Shown here in pieces: positions 42,764-51,332 of a DNA stretch of 64,000 nucleotides (within the stretch, counting starts at the first letter, position 1; each line of letters opens with the position of its first letter). The notes beneath the pieces were generated by a model, which was not told where the DNA came from, did not search any database, and saw only the letters and a program-made list of their open reading frames with translations. The DNA comes from Elusimicrobiaceae bacterium (GTDB taxonomy: Bacteria; Elusimicrobiota; Elusimicrobia; Elusimicrobiales; Elusimicrobiaceae): assembly GCA_017520185.1 (NCBI GenBank), contig JAFXGO010000030.1:124001-188000 (forward strand). The letters are read 5' to 3'. The translations under genes were made by a program, and so were the position numbers.

Positions 42764-43687
42764 ATGATTTATACAGTGACTTTTAATCCTTCTTTGGACT
42801 ATGTGATGTTTGTTCCTCAGTTGCACGTGGGTGAAGTAAGCCGTGCTCAGCGCGAAAGTATTTATCCCGGCGGAAAAGGAATCAATGTGGCCGTAGTAAT
42901 GGAGCAGTTGGGGTTTGCCTGTACGGCATTGGGATTTGTGGCCGGATATACCGGTCAAGCCATGCTTTCTATGATTAAAGGGCATGTGTCAAATACTGAT
43001 TTTATTGTTCTTCCGCAAGGGCAGAGCCGTATTAACGTAAAAATTAAATCTACACAAGAAAGTGATGTAAACGGTTGCGGACCGAAAGTATCGCAAGAAA
43101 ATTTGGAAGAATTACAGCAACGTTTGGATTTGTTGAACAAGGGAGATGTTTTGGTCTTAGCCGGTGCAGTGTCTGCCGGTTTGTCTACGGATACCTATCA
43201 AAATATCTTGGCTCGTCTGGAGCAAAAAGAGGTGCTGTGTGTAGTGGATGCAACGGGCGATTTGCTGAAAAAATCTTTAAAATATAAACCCTTTTTGATA
43301 AAGCCCAATGCGCAGGAATTGGCGGATTTGTTTGGGGTTTCTTTGCATAGGCAAGAAGATATTATCTTCTACGCCAAAAAAGCACAAGATTTAGGTGCCA
43401 GAAACGTATTGGTTTCTTTGGGGGCCGAAGGGGCTTTGCTCGTGTGCGAAGATGGCACCGTACATACTTGTCCTGCCGTAAAACTGACAGGGCCGGTGGT
43501 AAATTCCGTCGGTGCCGGAGATAGCATGGTGGCCGGATTTTTAGCGGGTTGGTTGCGTTGCCAAAATTATGCCAAAGCCATGACTTTAGCTTTATCTTGC
43601 GGTGCTGCTTGCGTGATGAAAGAGTGGCTGCCCGAGAGAAAAGATATTCAAAATTTGTTAGATAATGCACAAGATTATTCTTTGTAA
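42764..43687 (+). CDS. fruK: 1-phosphofructokinase
   Basis: A 307-residue PfkB-superfamily kinase that phosphorylates fructose-1-phosphate to fructose-1,6-bisphosphate. It has the family start MIYTVTFNPSLDYVM, GGKGINVAVV, and the catalytic VNSVGAGDSMVAGF. The ATG is chosen because it aligns with FruK family starts; TTG upstream is unlikely. It heads the complete PTS operon. A TATAAT about 35 bases upstream of the ATG is a probable -10. Confidence 0.93.
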   Translation: MIYTVTFNPSLDYVMFVPQLHVGEVSRAQRESIYPGGKGINVAVVMEQLGFACTALGFVAGYTGQAMLSMIKGHVSNTDFIVLPQGQSRINVKIKSTQESDVNGCGPKVSQENLEELQQRLDLLNKGDVLVLAGAVSAGLSTDTYQNILARLEQKEVLCVVDATGDLLKKSLKYKPFLIKPNAQELADLFGVSLHRQEDIIFYAKKAQDLGARNVLVSLGAEGALLVCEDGTVHTCPAVKLTGPVVNSVGAGDSMVAGFLAGWLRCQNYAKAMTLALSCGAACVMKEWLPERKDIQNLLDNAQDYSL

Positions 43688-43699
43688 TACGGAGAAACG

Positions 43700-45616
43700 A
43701 TGAAAATAACCGATTTATTAAAAGAAGGTTCTATTTTGTTGGGAGCGCAAGTAGGTTCTAAACAAGAAACGATTGAACAAGCCGTCAAACTGATGAGTGC
43801 CAACGGCAACGTAAAAGATGAGGCTTTGTATAAACAAGCCGTATTAAACCGTGAAGAACAAAGCAGCACCGGTGTGGGGGAGGGAATTGCTATTCCGCAT
43901 GCTAAAACCTCCGCTATTACGGCACCGGGCTTGGCTGCTATGACTGTTCCGGCAGGGGTAGATTATGATTCCTTAGATGGTGCGCCGGTTCATTTAGTTT
44001 TTTTGATTGCCGCACCCGAGAGCGGTGAAAACGCACATTTGGAAATTTTGAGCCGTCTTTCTACGATGTTGATGGACGAAACCTTCCGCAAAGATTTGTT
44101 GGAGGCTCAAGACAAAAAAGATTTTTTAAATATTATTGATCGTGCCGAAGCCGCCACTTTTGCGCAGGAAGAAGCCCAATCCTGTGAAGAAAAAACAGGT
44201 TATGATGTGTTGGCTGTCACAGCCTGCCCTACGGGTATTGCTCATACTTTTATGGCGGCAGAGGCTTTGGAAAAAGCCGCTGCCAAAGCCGGTATTTCCT
44301 TGAAAGTGGAAACCAATGGATCGGCCGGTATTAAAAATGCTTTAACGGCTCAAGATATCGCCGATGCAAAAGGCATCATCGTAGCAGCCGACAAAGCGGT
44401 AGAAATTAACCGTTTCAACGGAAAAAGAGTGATTTTTGTAAAAGTGTCTGAAGGCATTCATCGCCCTGCGGAACTTTTGGAACAAGCCATGCATGGCCAA
44501 GTGCCTGTTTTTCAGGCAACTGCCCAAGCGGTAGAAGCAACTAACGGCCCTAAAGATAGCGCATGGCGCAAAATTTATAAATATTTGATGAACGGTGTTT
44601 CCCATATGTTGCCTTTTGTTATTGGTGGCGGCATATTGATTGCTTTATCTTTCTTGTTCGATAGTGCCAACGCCGGTACGCCACAATTCGGTACGGGAAA
44701 TCCTTTATCTTCTTTCTTTAATCAAATCGGCGGTTTGTCTTTCGGTATGATGTTCCCTATTTTAGCGGGATATATCGCTATGGCTATTGCTGACCGTCCT
44801 GCTTTGATGCCCGGTATGGTGGGTGGCTTTTTGGCTAAGACGGGGTTGTCTCTTACTTTGCCTCAAGAATTATGGCAGCCCTCCGGCTTTTTAGGTGCTT
44901 TGGCGGCGGGTTTTTTGGCGGGTTATTTGATGTTGGCTCTGCGCAAATTGACCAGCCGTTTGCCTGCTTCTTTAGAAGGTATCAAGCCGATGCTCCTGTA
45001 TCCGTTCTTGGGAATTTTGGGCATGGGGGCTATCATGGTTTTTGTGGTTAACCCTCCTATGGCTTGGCTCAATACCGGTATGAATGAATTTTTGGCCAGC
45101 ATGAGCACCGGCAGTAAAGTGTTTTTGGGCCTTTTGTTAGGCGGTATGATGTCCGTAGATTTTGGTGGTCCTATTAATAAAACGGCTTATGTGTTTGGTA
45201 CGGCTTCTTTAGCCAGCCAACAATATGACATCATGGCGGCCGTCATGGCCGGAGGTATGGTGCCTCCGTTGGCGATTGCTTTGAGCACGCTTTTCTTTAA
45301 AAACCGCTATACTAAAGCAGAAAGACAAACTACAGCCAGCAATTTTGTGATGGGCTTTTCGTTTATTACAGAAGGTGCCATTCCGTTTGCTGCCGCTGAT
45401 CCGTTGCGTGTTATTCCTTCTTGTGCCATCGGGGCGGCCGTAGCCGGTGCGTTGAGTATGTGGTTTGGCTGTGGTTCTCCGGCTCCTCATGGTGGTATTT
45501 TTGTGGCAGGAGTTATGACTCATGCCGGATACTTTTTGGTTTCATTACTGGCAGGGTCTTTGGTAGGTATGTTCTTGTTGGCTTTACTGAAAAAACCGCT
45601 TCCGGTAGAAAAATAA
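43700..45616 (+). CDS. fruA: PTS fructose permease, fused IIA-IIB-IIC
   Basis: A 638-residue fructose PTS transporter that imports fructose as fructose-1-phosphate. The IIA domain (1-150) has phospho-His67 in AIPHAKTS. The IIB domain has phospho-Cys176 in TACPTGIAHTFMAAEAL. The IIC domain spans about ten membrane segments from residue 300 on, with the conserved PFVIGGGILIALSFL and GFSFITEGAIPF. Being followed by ptsH and ptsI, it can receive phosphate entirely from its own operon. Confidence 0.95.
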   Translation: MKITDLLKEGSILLGAQVGSKQETIEQAVKLMSANGNVKDEALYKQAVLNREEQSSTGVGEGIAIPHAKTSAITAPGLAAMTVPAGVDYDSLDGAPVHLVFLIAAPESGENAHLEILSRLSTMLMDETFRKDLLEAQDKKDFLNIIDRAEAATFAQEEAQSCEEKTGYDVLAVTACPTGIAHTFMAAEALEKAAAKAGISLKVETNGSAGIKNALTAQDIADAKGIIVAADKAVEINRFNGKRVIFVKVSEGIHRPAELLEQAMHGQVPVFQATAQAVEATNGPKDSAWRKIYKYLMNGVSHMLPFVIGGGILIALSFLFDSANAGTPQFGTGNPLSSFFNQIGGLSFGMMFPILAGYIAMAIADRPALMPGMVGGFLAKTGLSLTLPQELWQPSGFLGALAAGFLAGYLMLALRKLTSRLPASLEGIKPMLLYPFLGILGMGAIMVFVVNPPMAWLNTGMNEFLASMSTGSKVFLGLLLGGMMSVDFGGPINKTAYVFGTASLASQQYDIMAAVMAGGMVPPLAIALSTLFFKNRYTKAERQTTASNFVMGFSFITEGAIPFAAADPLRVIPSCAIGAAVAGALSMWFGCGSPAPHGGIFVAGVMTHAGYFLVSLLAGSLVGMFLLALLKKPLPVEK

Positions 45617-45635
45617 ATTTGTAAGGAGATATATT

Positions 45636-45893
45636 ATGAAAGAATTCAGTTATGTAATTCAAGATAAAGATGGTATCCATGCTCGTCCTGCGGGTGTATT
45701 GGTGAAATTAGCCAATGGTTTTAAAAGCCATGTTTCTATTTCTAAAGCAGAGAAAAAAGGTGATTTGAAACGCATTTTTTCCGTTATGGCTTTGGGTGCC
45801 AAACAAGGCGATACGGTGACTGTTCGCGTAGAAGGTGAAGACGAAGAACAAGCATCCGTGGCTTTAGAAGAAGCTTTGAAAAAGAATTTATAA
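45636..45893 (+). CDS. ptsH: HPr phosphocarrier protein
   Basis: An 85-residue HPr that carries phosphate from enzyme I to FruA. The phospho-acceptor is His15 in GIHARPAG. At position 46, where Gram-positive HPr has the regulatory Ser that HPr kinase modifies, the residue is Arg (LKRIFSVM), so catabolite control through Ser46 is not possible. A strong AAGGAGATAT ribosome site precedes it. It sits between fruA and ptsI. Confidence 0.96.
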   Translation: MKEFSYVIQDKDGIHARPAGVLVKLANGFKSHVSISKAEKKGDLKRIFSVMALGAKQGDTVTVRVEGEDEEQASVALEEALKKNL

Positions 45894-45895
45894 GC

Positions 45896-47515
45896 ATGAA
45901 AGAACTGCAAGGAACGGGCGTTTTTAATGGAGTAGTAGTCGGTCCGGTGTATTTTTATACGCCGGGTCGTTGTGCTGTGTCTGATGAAAAAGTGACAGAT
46001 GTAGAGCCGGAATTGGCCCGCTTTGAAATTGCCCGCTTGCGGGCGCAACGCCAGCTAAAAAATTTATACGATCAGGCTCTTGCTCAAGCCGGCGAAGAAA
46101 GCGCCGCCATTTTTGATATACATCAAATGATGCTCGATGACCAAGATTATATTGATTCTGTACATGGTCTTATCGAGAAAGGGCATGATAATGCTGCTCG
46201 TGCCGTTCAAAAAACGGGGGCCCGTTTTGCACGTGTGTTTTCTGAAATGGACGATGAATATATGCAAGCTCGTTCTGCCGATGTGTTGGATATTTCTCGT
46301 CGTGTTATTCAGATTTTATGCGGAGCAGAGGGGGAGACGCCGGGATTGGAAGTGCCTTCCATTATTCTTGCAGATGATTTAACGCCCAGCCAAAGCATGC
46401 AGTTTGAGCGAGAGAAAGTATTGGCTTTTGCCACTGCCAAAGGTTCTGCTTGCTCTCACATGGCCATTTTGTCCCGTACCAAAGCCATACCGGCTATTGT
46501 CGGATTGGGAGAAGAAGCCAATGCCCAGTGGCATGGAAAAACCGCTATTTTAGACGGTGAAAAAGGCCTTTTGTTAATTGAACCGGATGAAGATACGTTG
46601 GCTCAAGCAAAAGCCAAAATACAACAACAAGAGCAAGAGGCTAAAGAGTTGGAAGCCCTGAAAGGGACGGAAGACCGCACCCATGACGGACGGGAGATAA
46701 AACTTTTTGCTAACGTGGGGAACGTGGAAGAATTAAAAGATGCTTTAGCCCGCGATGCGCGTGGAGTGGGGCTTTTCCGTACGGAATTTTTATATTTGCA
46801 ATCTTCCGATTATCCTTCGGAGGAGGAACAATTCCGCGTCTATCGTCAGGCGGCACAATTAATGAACGGAAAGAAAATTATTTTCCGGACATTGGATATC
46901 GGTGCCGATAAGAATGCTCCTTATTTTGATTTACCAAAAGAAGACAACCCTGCCTTAGGATTGCGTGCGGTACGCTTGTGTTTGGCCAGACCGGATTTGT
47001 TTAAAACGCAGTTGCGTGCTTTATTACGTGCGTCTGTTTACGGAAATGTGTCCATTATGTATCCCATGATTACTTCTGTTTCTGAAGTAATGCAAGTAAA
47101 GGAAATGGTGGGTAAGGTAAAAGAAGAATTACGCGCCGAACAAGTGCCTTTTAATGAGCATATAGAAACAGGTATTATGATTGAAACACCGGCGGCGGCT
47201 TTGGTTAGTGATGAGTTGGCCCCCTTAGTGGATTTCTTTAGTGTCGGAACGAATGATTTGACGCAGTATACTTGTGCTTTAGACCGTCAAAATCAAAGTT
47301 TGGACCGTTTTTTAGATATTCATCATCCGGCTGTTTTGCGCTTGATAGAATTGGCTGCTAAAAATGCCCATGCAGCCGGAAAATGGATTGGCATTTGTGG
47401 TGAGTTAGGCGGAGATTTAACGCTGACGGAAACTTTCCTTAAAATGGGAATTGATGAATTATCCGTATCTGCGCCGAAGGTATTACCACTGCGCCGTAAG
47501 ATACAAAGTTTGTAA
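45896..47515 (+). CDS. ptsI: PTS enzyme I (phosphoenolpyruvate-protein phosphotransferase)
   Basis: A 539-residue enzyme I that takes phosphate from PEP to His188 (GSACSHMAIL) and passes it to HPr. The C-terminal PEP-binding barrel shows FRTEFLYL, FRTLDIGADKNAPYF, MIETPAAALV, SVGTNDLTQYT and the catalytic Cys in WIGICGELGGD. It is slightly shorter than the usual 570 residues. It starts 2 bases after ptsH and ends the operon. Confidence 0.96.
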   Translation: MKELQGTGVFNGVVVGPVYFYTPGRCAVSDEKVTDVEPELARFEIARLRAQRQLKNLYDQALAQAGEESAAIFDIHQMMLDDQDYIDSVHGLIEKGHDNAARAVQKTGARFARVFSEMDDEYMQARSADVLDISRRVIQILCGAEGETPGLEVPSIILADDLTPSQSMQFEREKVLAFATAKGSACSHMAILSRTKAIPAIVGLGEEANAQWHGKTAILDGEKGLLLIEPDEDTLAQAKAKIQQQEQEAKELEALKGTEDRTHDGREIKLFANVGNVEELKDALARDARGVGLFRTEFLYLQSSDYPSEEEQFRVYRQAAQLMNGKKIIFRTLDIGADKNAPYFDLPKEDNPALGLRAVRLCLARPDLFKTQLRALLRASVYGNVSIMYPMITSVSEVMQVKEMVGKVKEELRAEQVPFNEHIETGIMIETPAAALVSDELAPLVDFFSVGTNDLTQYTCALDRQNQSLDRFLDIHHPAVLRLIELAAKNAHAAGKWIGICGELGGDLTLTETFLKMGIDELSVSAPKVLPLRRKIQSL

Positions 47516-47528
47516 TTGTATATAAATC

Positions 47529-47556
47529 AAAGCCCCGTATAAAGCGGGGCTTTTTT
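47529..47556 (+). terminator. Terminator after ptsI, bidirectional
   Basis: AAAGCCCCG/CGGGGCTTT stem with a 7-base loop and T-run. It overlaps the stop codon of the convergent helicase gene by two bases. Confidence 0.9.
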
Positions 47557-48889
47557 ATGAACCTAAAAAAGGTGTTTTTCCGCGAATGGTTTGAAAGAAG
47601 GCCGTCACTCGGCTATCACAACGAATGTCGGAAAGAGAAATTTTCCGTTTTAAACAGACCCCTTCCAAAGAGCGGCAGCGACTCAGTGCCACATAGGTTT
47701 GACCCGGAGCAAATGCGCCTCGCCCAATGTCTAAATAAATCCCGTCAAAGGTAAGTCCTTGACTTTTATGAATAGTAATAGCCCAAGCCAATTTTAAAGG
47801 ATATTGCTTAAAGAAACCATTTGTTTTTGGTTCTAATTTTTGTTTTAAAGCATTGTAGACATATTTCACATCTTCCCAAAGGTGAGGCTCTACCTGATAG
47901 ATATTTCCTTTGAGTTCTACTTTAATAAAATCTTCTCCCAAGTCATAGACGGTGCCGATATCTCCGTTTACCCAGTAATCTTGCGGATGATTGTTGAGCA
48001 TCATAATCTTTGCTCCGCGTTTTAGACGCAGGCAATATTCCGCCGGTACGGCCTTTTTTTTGAAGGTTTCGTCTACTACGGCTGAATAAACAAATTCCTT
48101 TCCGCTAAGTCTTGCCAAATAGTTGTTATTCCTCCAAGAGGCCCCCTCATTGGTAGGCGATAAAATAATAGCATTGTCTAAATCAGAGGGTTCTTGTTGG
48201 TTGATGCGAGAATTTAATTTCTCGTCTAACTCTACTTGGGATACTTTATTTTCTCGTATTTTATTGAGTAAATAAGCAAAACTCTTATCACCTTTTTGAC
48301 GGAAAATGCGCTGCAACTCAAAGACTTCAATTTTGGTTTCTCTGACTACGCGTGCGTCAAAAAAATATGGGCTTTGATAAATACTATGAAAGTAATCAAA
48401 CAATCCTTCAGAGCGGTTTTCTTCTACCGGAGGCAGTTGGAAAAGGTCCCCAAACAAAATAATTTGTTTACCGCCGAAAGGTCTATCGTCGTGTGTGGAG
48501 ATGCGCAAAATATGGTCTATCGCGTCTAAAAGGTCAGCCCGCAGCATGGAGGCTTCGTCTATAATAATAGTATCGATGGCTTCTACAGTACGGCGGGGCA
48601 ACTTTTTAAGATTTTCTAAATCCAGCAAATTACCCGGTTTTAAATGAAAAAAAGAATGTACCGTTTGCCCATGTACATTAACTGCAGCAATCCCTGTGGT
48701 GGCCAATATAACGGCATTTTTAGAGGTATTACGCGCAAAGAATTTAAGCAAAGTAGTTTTGCCCGTACCGGCTTTACCTGTAATAAAAATAAGCGGATAA
48801 ATCTCCGCTGGTGCTTCTAAAAGGCAAAGGCCATGTTTAAATTCATCAGTTAATTCTATGTGTTCATGGGGAGCGCAGGATAAAGTCAT
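47555..48889 (-). CDS. Pif1/RecD-like SF1B helicase
   Basis: A 444-residue superfamily 1B helicase. Walker A GKAGTGKTTLLKFF lies near residue 37, then TTGIAAVNVHGQTVHSFF (motif Ia), IIDEASMLRADLLDAID (Walker B), FGDLFQLPPV (motif III) and the C-terminal AWAITIHKSQGLTFDGI / YVALSRCRS motifs V-VI. These are 5'-3' DNA helicases that resolve G-quadruplexes or forks. Monocistronic, convergent with the PTS operon and divergent from zupT. The ATG has no Shine-Dalgarno; a perfect TATAAT ends 6 bases before it. Confidence 0.92.
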   Translation of the reverse strand: MTLSCAPHEHIELTDEFKHGLCLLEAPAEIYPLIFITGKAGTGKTTLLKFFARNTSKNAVILATTGIAAVNVHGQTVHSFFHLKPGNLLDLENLKKLPRRTVEAIDTIIIDEASMLRADLLDAIDHILRISTHDDRPFGGKQIILFGDLFQLPPVEENRSEGLFDYFHSIYQSPYFFDARVVRETKIEVFELQRIFRQKGDKSFAYLLNKIRENKVSQVELDEKLNSRINQQEPSDLDNAIILSPTNEGASWRNNNYLARLSGKEFVYSAVVDETFKKKAVPAEYCLRLKRGAKIMMLNNHPQDYWVNGDIGTVYDLGEDFIKVELKGNIYQVEPHLWEDVKYVYNALKQKLEPKTNGFFKQYPLKLAWAITIHKSQGLTFDGIYLDIGRGAFAPGQTYVALSRCRSLEGVCLKRKISLSDIRCDSRVTAFFQTIRGKTPFLGS

Positions 48890-48895
48890 ATTTCT

Positions 48896-48901
48896 ATTAT
48901 A
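48896..48901 (-). promoter_or_regulatory. -10 promoter of the Pif1-like helicase gene, leaderless type
   Basis: A perfect TATAAT on the minus strand is followed by AGAAAT and the ATG. Confidence 0.55.
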
Positions 48902-48961
48902 CTATTTGTGTTTGTGAGGCAAAAATAACAAAATAGTTCGTTTTTTAAGTGAGTGAGAGTT

Positions 48962-48970
48962 TGCTATTAT
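48962..48970 (+). promoter_or_regulatory. Extended -10 promoter of zupT, leaderless type
   Basis: TGCTATTAT with 6 bases to the ATG; the same extended TGC-hexamer form as at PBP1A. Confidence 0.5.
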
Positions 48971-48976
48971 ATAACT

Positions 48977-49750
48977 ATGAATGAATCAGTTTTATGTGCG
49001 CTTTTTCTTAGTTTTTTAGCTGGAGCAGCCACCAGTGTGGGAGGACTGCTTTCTTTCGTCGTTAAGAAAAATAATTTTGCAGCGCTGGCCTTAGGGTTGG
49101 GTTTTTCTGCCGGAGTTATGCTATATGTTTCTTTTATGGAAATGATGCCGGAGGCTAAAAGTTCTTTAGTCAATTTGTATGGAGAAAATGCTGGCGCGTG
49201 GTTGAGTGTGGGGTTATTTTTTGGTGGGATAGTTTTGGCTTGGTTAATAGACCGTTTTATGCCCTCTCATCATATTGAAGCAGATGCTTTGGAAAAGAAA
49301 AATAAACTCAAACATTTAGGCCTTTTTACGGCAATGGCATTGGCTATTCACAACTTTCCCGAAGGCTTGGCTACTTTTATGGCTTCTATGGAAAATATCA
49401 CACTGGGTATTTCCATTGCCGTAGCGGTGGCGGTGCATAATATTCCCGAAGGAATTGCCGTTGCGTTGCCTGTTTATCATGCTACGGGCAGCAAAAGCAA
49501 AGCTTTTTGGTATAGCTGTCTTTCAGGCATGGCGGAGCCTTTGGGGGCTTTGCTTGGATTTATTATTTTTCGTTCTATTCTGCATGGAGCTGCTTTTGGC
49601 GTGATGTTTGCCATGGTGGCCGGTATCATGGTGTACATTTCTTTAGATGAACTGTTGCCCACTGCTCACGAATATGGTGACGGGCATCGGGTGATCTGGG
49701 GAGTTATCGGCGGAATGATGATAATGGCCTTGTCTTTGCTAATTTTTTAA
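48977..49750 (+). CDS. zupT: ZIP-family divalent metal transporter (ZupT-like)
   Basis: A 257-residue inner-membrane transporter with eight hydrophobic segments. The signature metal-site helices are visible: AIHNFPEGLATF and AVHNIPEGIAVALP (His-Asn...Pro-Glu-Gly), with a His-containing loop after the third segment (MPSHHIEADALEKK). It imports zinc and probably Fe/Mn/Co. The start Met is the one eight codons inside the longest frame, adjacent to the -10 element. Confidence 0.92.
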   Translation: MNESVLCALFLSFLAGAATSVGGLLSFVVKKNNFAALALGLGFSAGVMLYVSFMEMMPEAKSSLVNLYGENAGAWLSVGLFFGGIVLAWLIDRFMPSHHIEADALEKKNKLKHLGLFTAMALAIHNFPEGLATFMASMENITLGISIAVAVAVHNIPEGIAVALPVYHATGSKSKAFWYSCLSGMAEPLGALLGFIIFRSILHGAAFGVMFAMVAGIMVYISLDELLPTAHEYGDGHRVIWGVIGGMMIMALSLLIF

Positions 49751-49820
49751 CATTTTGTGATACTTTTCTTTTTTTCGGATAATATTAAGTGAAGGAAACT
49801 TAAAACCGGAACTCAAATTT

Positions 49821-50315
49821 ATGAATTTTGATGAAGTTTATAATCGTTTGTTTAAAGCGGTGCTTGCCTATGTAAGAGGACGGCTGAATTGTCAGCAAAG
49901 TGCAGAAGAAGTATGCTCTTTGATTTGGCAAAAAGCATGGGACAAGCAAGAGCAATTTAATCCTGAGAAGGGAATAGTGGACCAATGGATTTTTGGTATT
50001 GCCCGTAATGAGGTTAATAAGTATTTCACCATTTGGCGTATTAAGCGATTTTTTTCTTTAGCCGAAGAAGAGGAAAATTTGGTTTCAGCAGATCCCACTC
50101 CTTTTGAAATAATGGAACAAACGGAAAAAAATGCTATGCTGCTGCAGGCGTTTTCTCGGCTAAATCCACGGGAGAGAGATTTGATTTCTTTAAAATATTT
50201 TGCTCATTTTAATAACCGTCAAATTGCTCAAATGAGCGGACTAAGTGAAAGTAATGTAGGAACCATTTTAAATCGGGCTATACAAAAATTACGGGTTTAT
50301 ATGGAGGCATTATGA
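49821..50315 (+). CDS. ECF-type RNA polymerase sigma factor
   Basis: A 164-residue group 4 sigma factor with region 2 (about residues 5-75; SAEEVCSLIWQKAWDKQEQF, DQWIFGIARNEVNKYF) and region 4 (about 105-160; LNPRERDLISLKYFAHFNNR, SNVGTILNRAIQKLR). It overlaps the next gene by 4 bases and is followed by a secreted repeat protein, a typical envelope-stress layout. The signal and regulon are unknown. Confidence 0.9.
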   Translation: MNFDEVYNRLFKAVLAYVRGRLNCQQSAEEVCSLIWQKAWDKQEQFNPEKGIVDQWIFGIARNEVNKYFTIWRIKRFFSLAEEEENLVSADPTPFEIMEQTEKNAMLLQAFSRLNPRERDLISLKYFAHFNNRQIAQMSGLSESNVGTILNRAIQKLRVYMEAL

Positions 50316-50626
50316 AGCTTTCAGAGGAAAAATTAGCCAACTTATGTCAAGAGATGGACTTAGATCCACAATGTCATTTGCAATACAAAATACAAAATCA
50401 GATTTGCGCAAAAAAATATTCTTTTAAAAGAAAAACGGTATGGGCGTGTTCGGCAGTTTTAATGGCGGTTTCGGCAGTACTGTTCTGGTGGCCGCGTACG
50501 TCTAGTCCATATTTGCCGGATCCGGCAGAGTTTAACCGGAAGAACTTTGCTTTTTATAGAGATCTGGCTTTACCCGGACAAGATTTGGGGATATCCTATG
50601 CGGATTTTACTCAAACGGTCCAATAA
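50312..50626 (+). CDS. Short single-pass membrane protein, putative anti-sigma factor
   Basis: A 104-residue protein with an N-terminal cytoplasmic helical part (MKLSEEKLANLCQEMD), one membrane helix (about residues 43-60) and a short outer tail (FNRKNFAFYRDLALPG). Size, topology and the 4-base overlap with the sigma gene argue for an anti-sigma factor. It has no HXXXCXXC zinc motif and is unusually short, so the mechanism would differ from ZAS proteins. The role is inferred from position only. Confidence 0.6.
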   Translation: MKLSEEKLANLCQEMDLDPQCHLQYKIQNQICAKKYSFKRKTVWACSAVLMAVSAVLFWWPRTSSPYLPDPAEFNRKNFAFYRDLALPGQDLGISYADFTQTVQ

Positions 50627-50637
50627 AGGAGAATGTT

Positions 50638-51294
50638 ATGAAAAAAGTATTATTTTCGCTTTTATGCGTTTGTGTGTTGAATACGGTTTCTTTTGCCCAA
50701 CGGGCAGATTTGCAAAAAATCCGTGAGGAAAGAGATCAAAAAATTTCTGAAATCACAGCAGAAGTACGTGATATAGAGGCGCGTTATTGGGCTAAAAGTG
50801 TTATTAATAAGACAACAACAATGGGAGAGTTGGAAAATTCTTCAAAAAATTGGTTGGGCGCGCCCCAAGAGCATGCCCGCTTGTTGGGTTTGATTAGAGA
50901 ATATGTAGCCAACGGAAACACTCATATTACGGCGCAGGAATATGAAATGTTAGATGAGAATAGACGCAGAGTAAGGGAATTTTTGAATAACGGAAAAGAA
51001 AATCCTGCCGCTCGGATTTTGGCAGAGCGTAATCAAGAAATTAGCCGAATCTCTCAGCCGGTTGCGGACATTGAAGCGCGTTATTGGGCATGGCGTATAG
51101 CAAAGGTAAAAGATATTACGTTTGAAGATTTTGCCAGCAACGCACAAAAATGGGTGGGGGAAAGAGGCACTAACCAACTATTAATAGAGAAAGTAGAAGA
51201 AAACTTAAAGTCGGGTAATACCGCAGCATTGACCAAAAAAGAGCAAAAAAAATTGGACAAATCCAAGCAAGCAGTGAAAAAGTTATTTAAATAA
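50638..51294 (+). CDS. Secreted protein with two ~95-residue repeats, unknown family
   Basis: A 218-residue exported protein: Sec signal (cut about SFA|QRAD), then two copies of one domain, the second offset by 99 residues. Matching landmarks are ERDQKIS/ERNQEIS (31/130), DIEARYWA (45/144), KNWLGA/QKWVGE and a Lys/Glu-rich helix at each end. Composition is helical and highly charged. It is the third gene after the ECF sigma and putative anti-sigma, with a ribosome site AAAGGAG, and is the likely sensor, co-regulator or main target of that system. I recognise no family. Confidence 0.7.
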   Translation: MKKVLFSLLCVCVLNTVSFAQRADLQKIREERDQKISEITAEVRDIEARYWAKSVINKTTTMGELENSSKNWLGAPQEHARLLGLIREYVANGNTHITAQEYEMLDENRRRVREFLNNGKENPAARILAERNQEISRISQPVADIEARYWAWRIAKVKDITFEDFASNAQKWVGERGTNQLLIEKVEENLKSGNTAALTKKEQKKLDKSKQAVKKLFK

Positions 51295-51300
51295 TCAAAA

Positions 51301-51327
51301 CAAACCCCCAGTTAATTTGGGGGTTTG
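51301..51327. terminator. Bidirectional terminator between the repeat protein and LtaS-like genes
   Basis: CAAACCCCCA/TGGGGGTTTG stem with a 7-base loop. The plus side has a weak T-tail; the minus side continues TTTTGATT and is better. Confidence 0.8.
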
Positions 51328-51332
51328 TTGCA

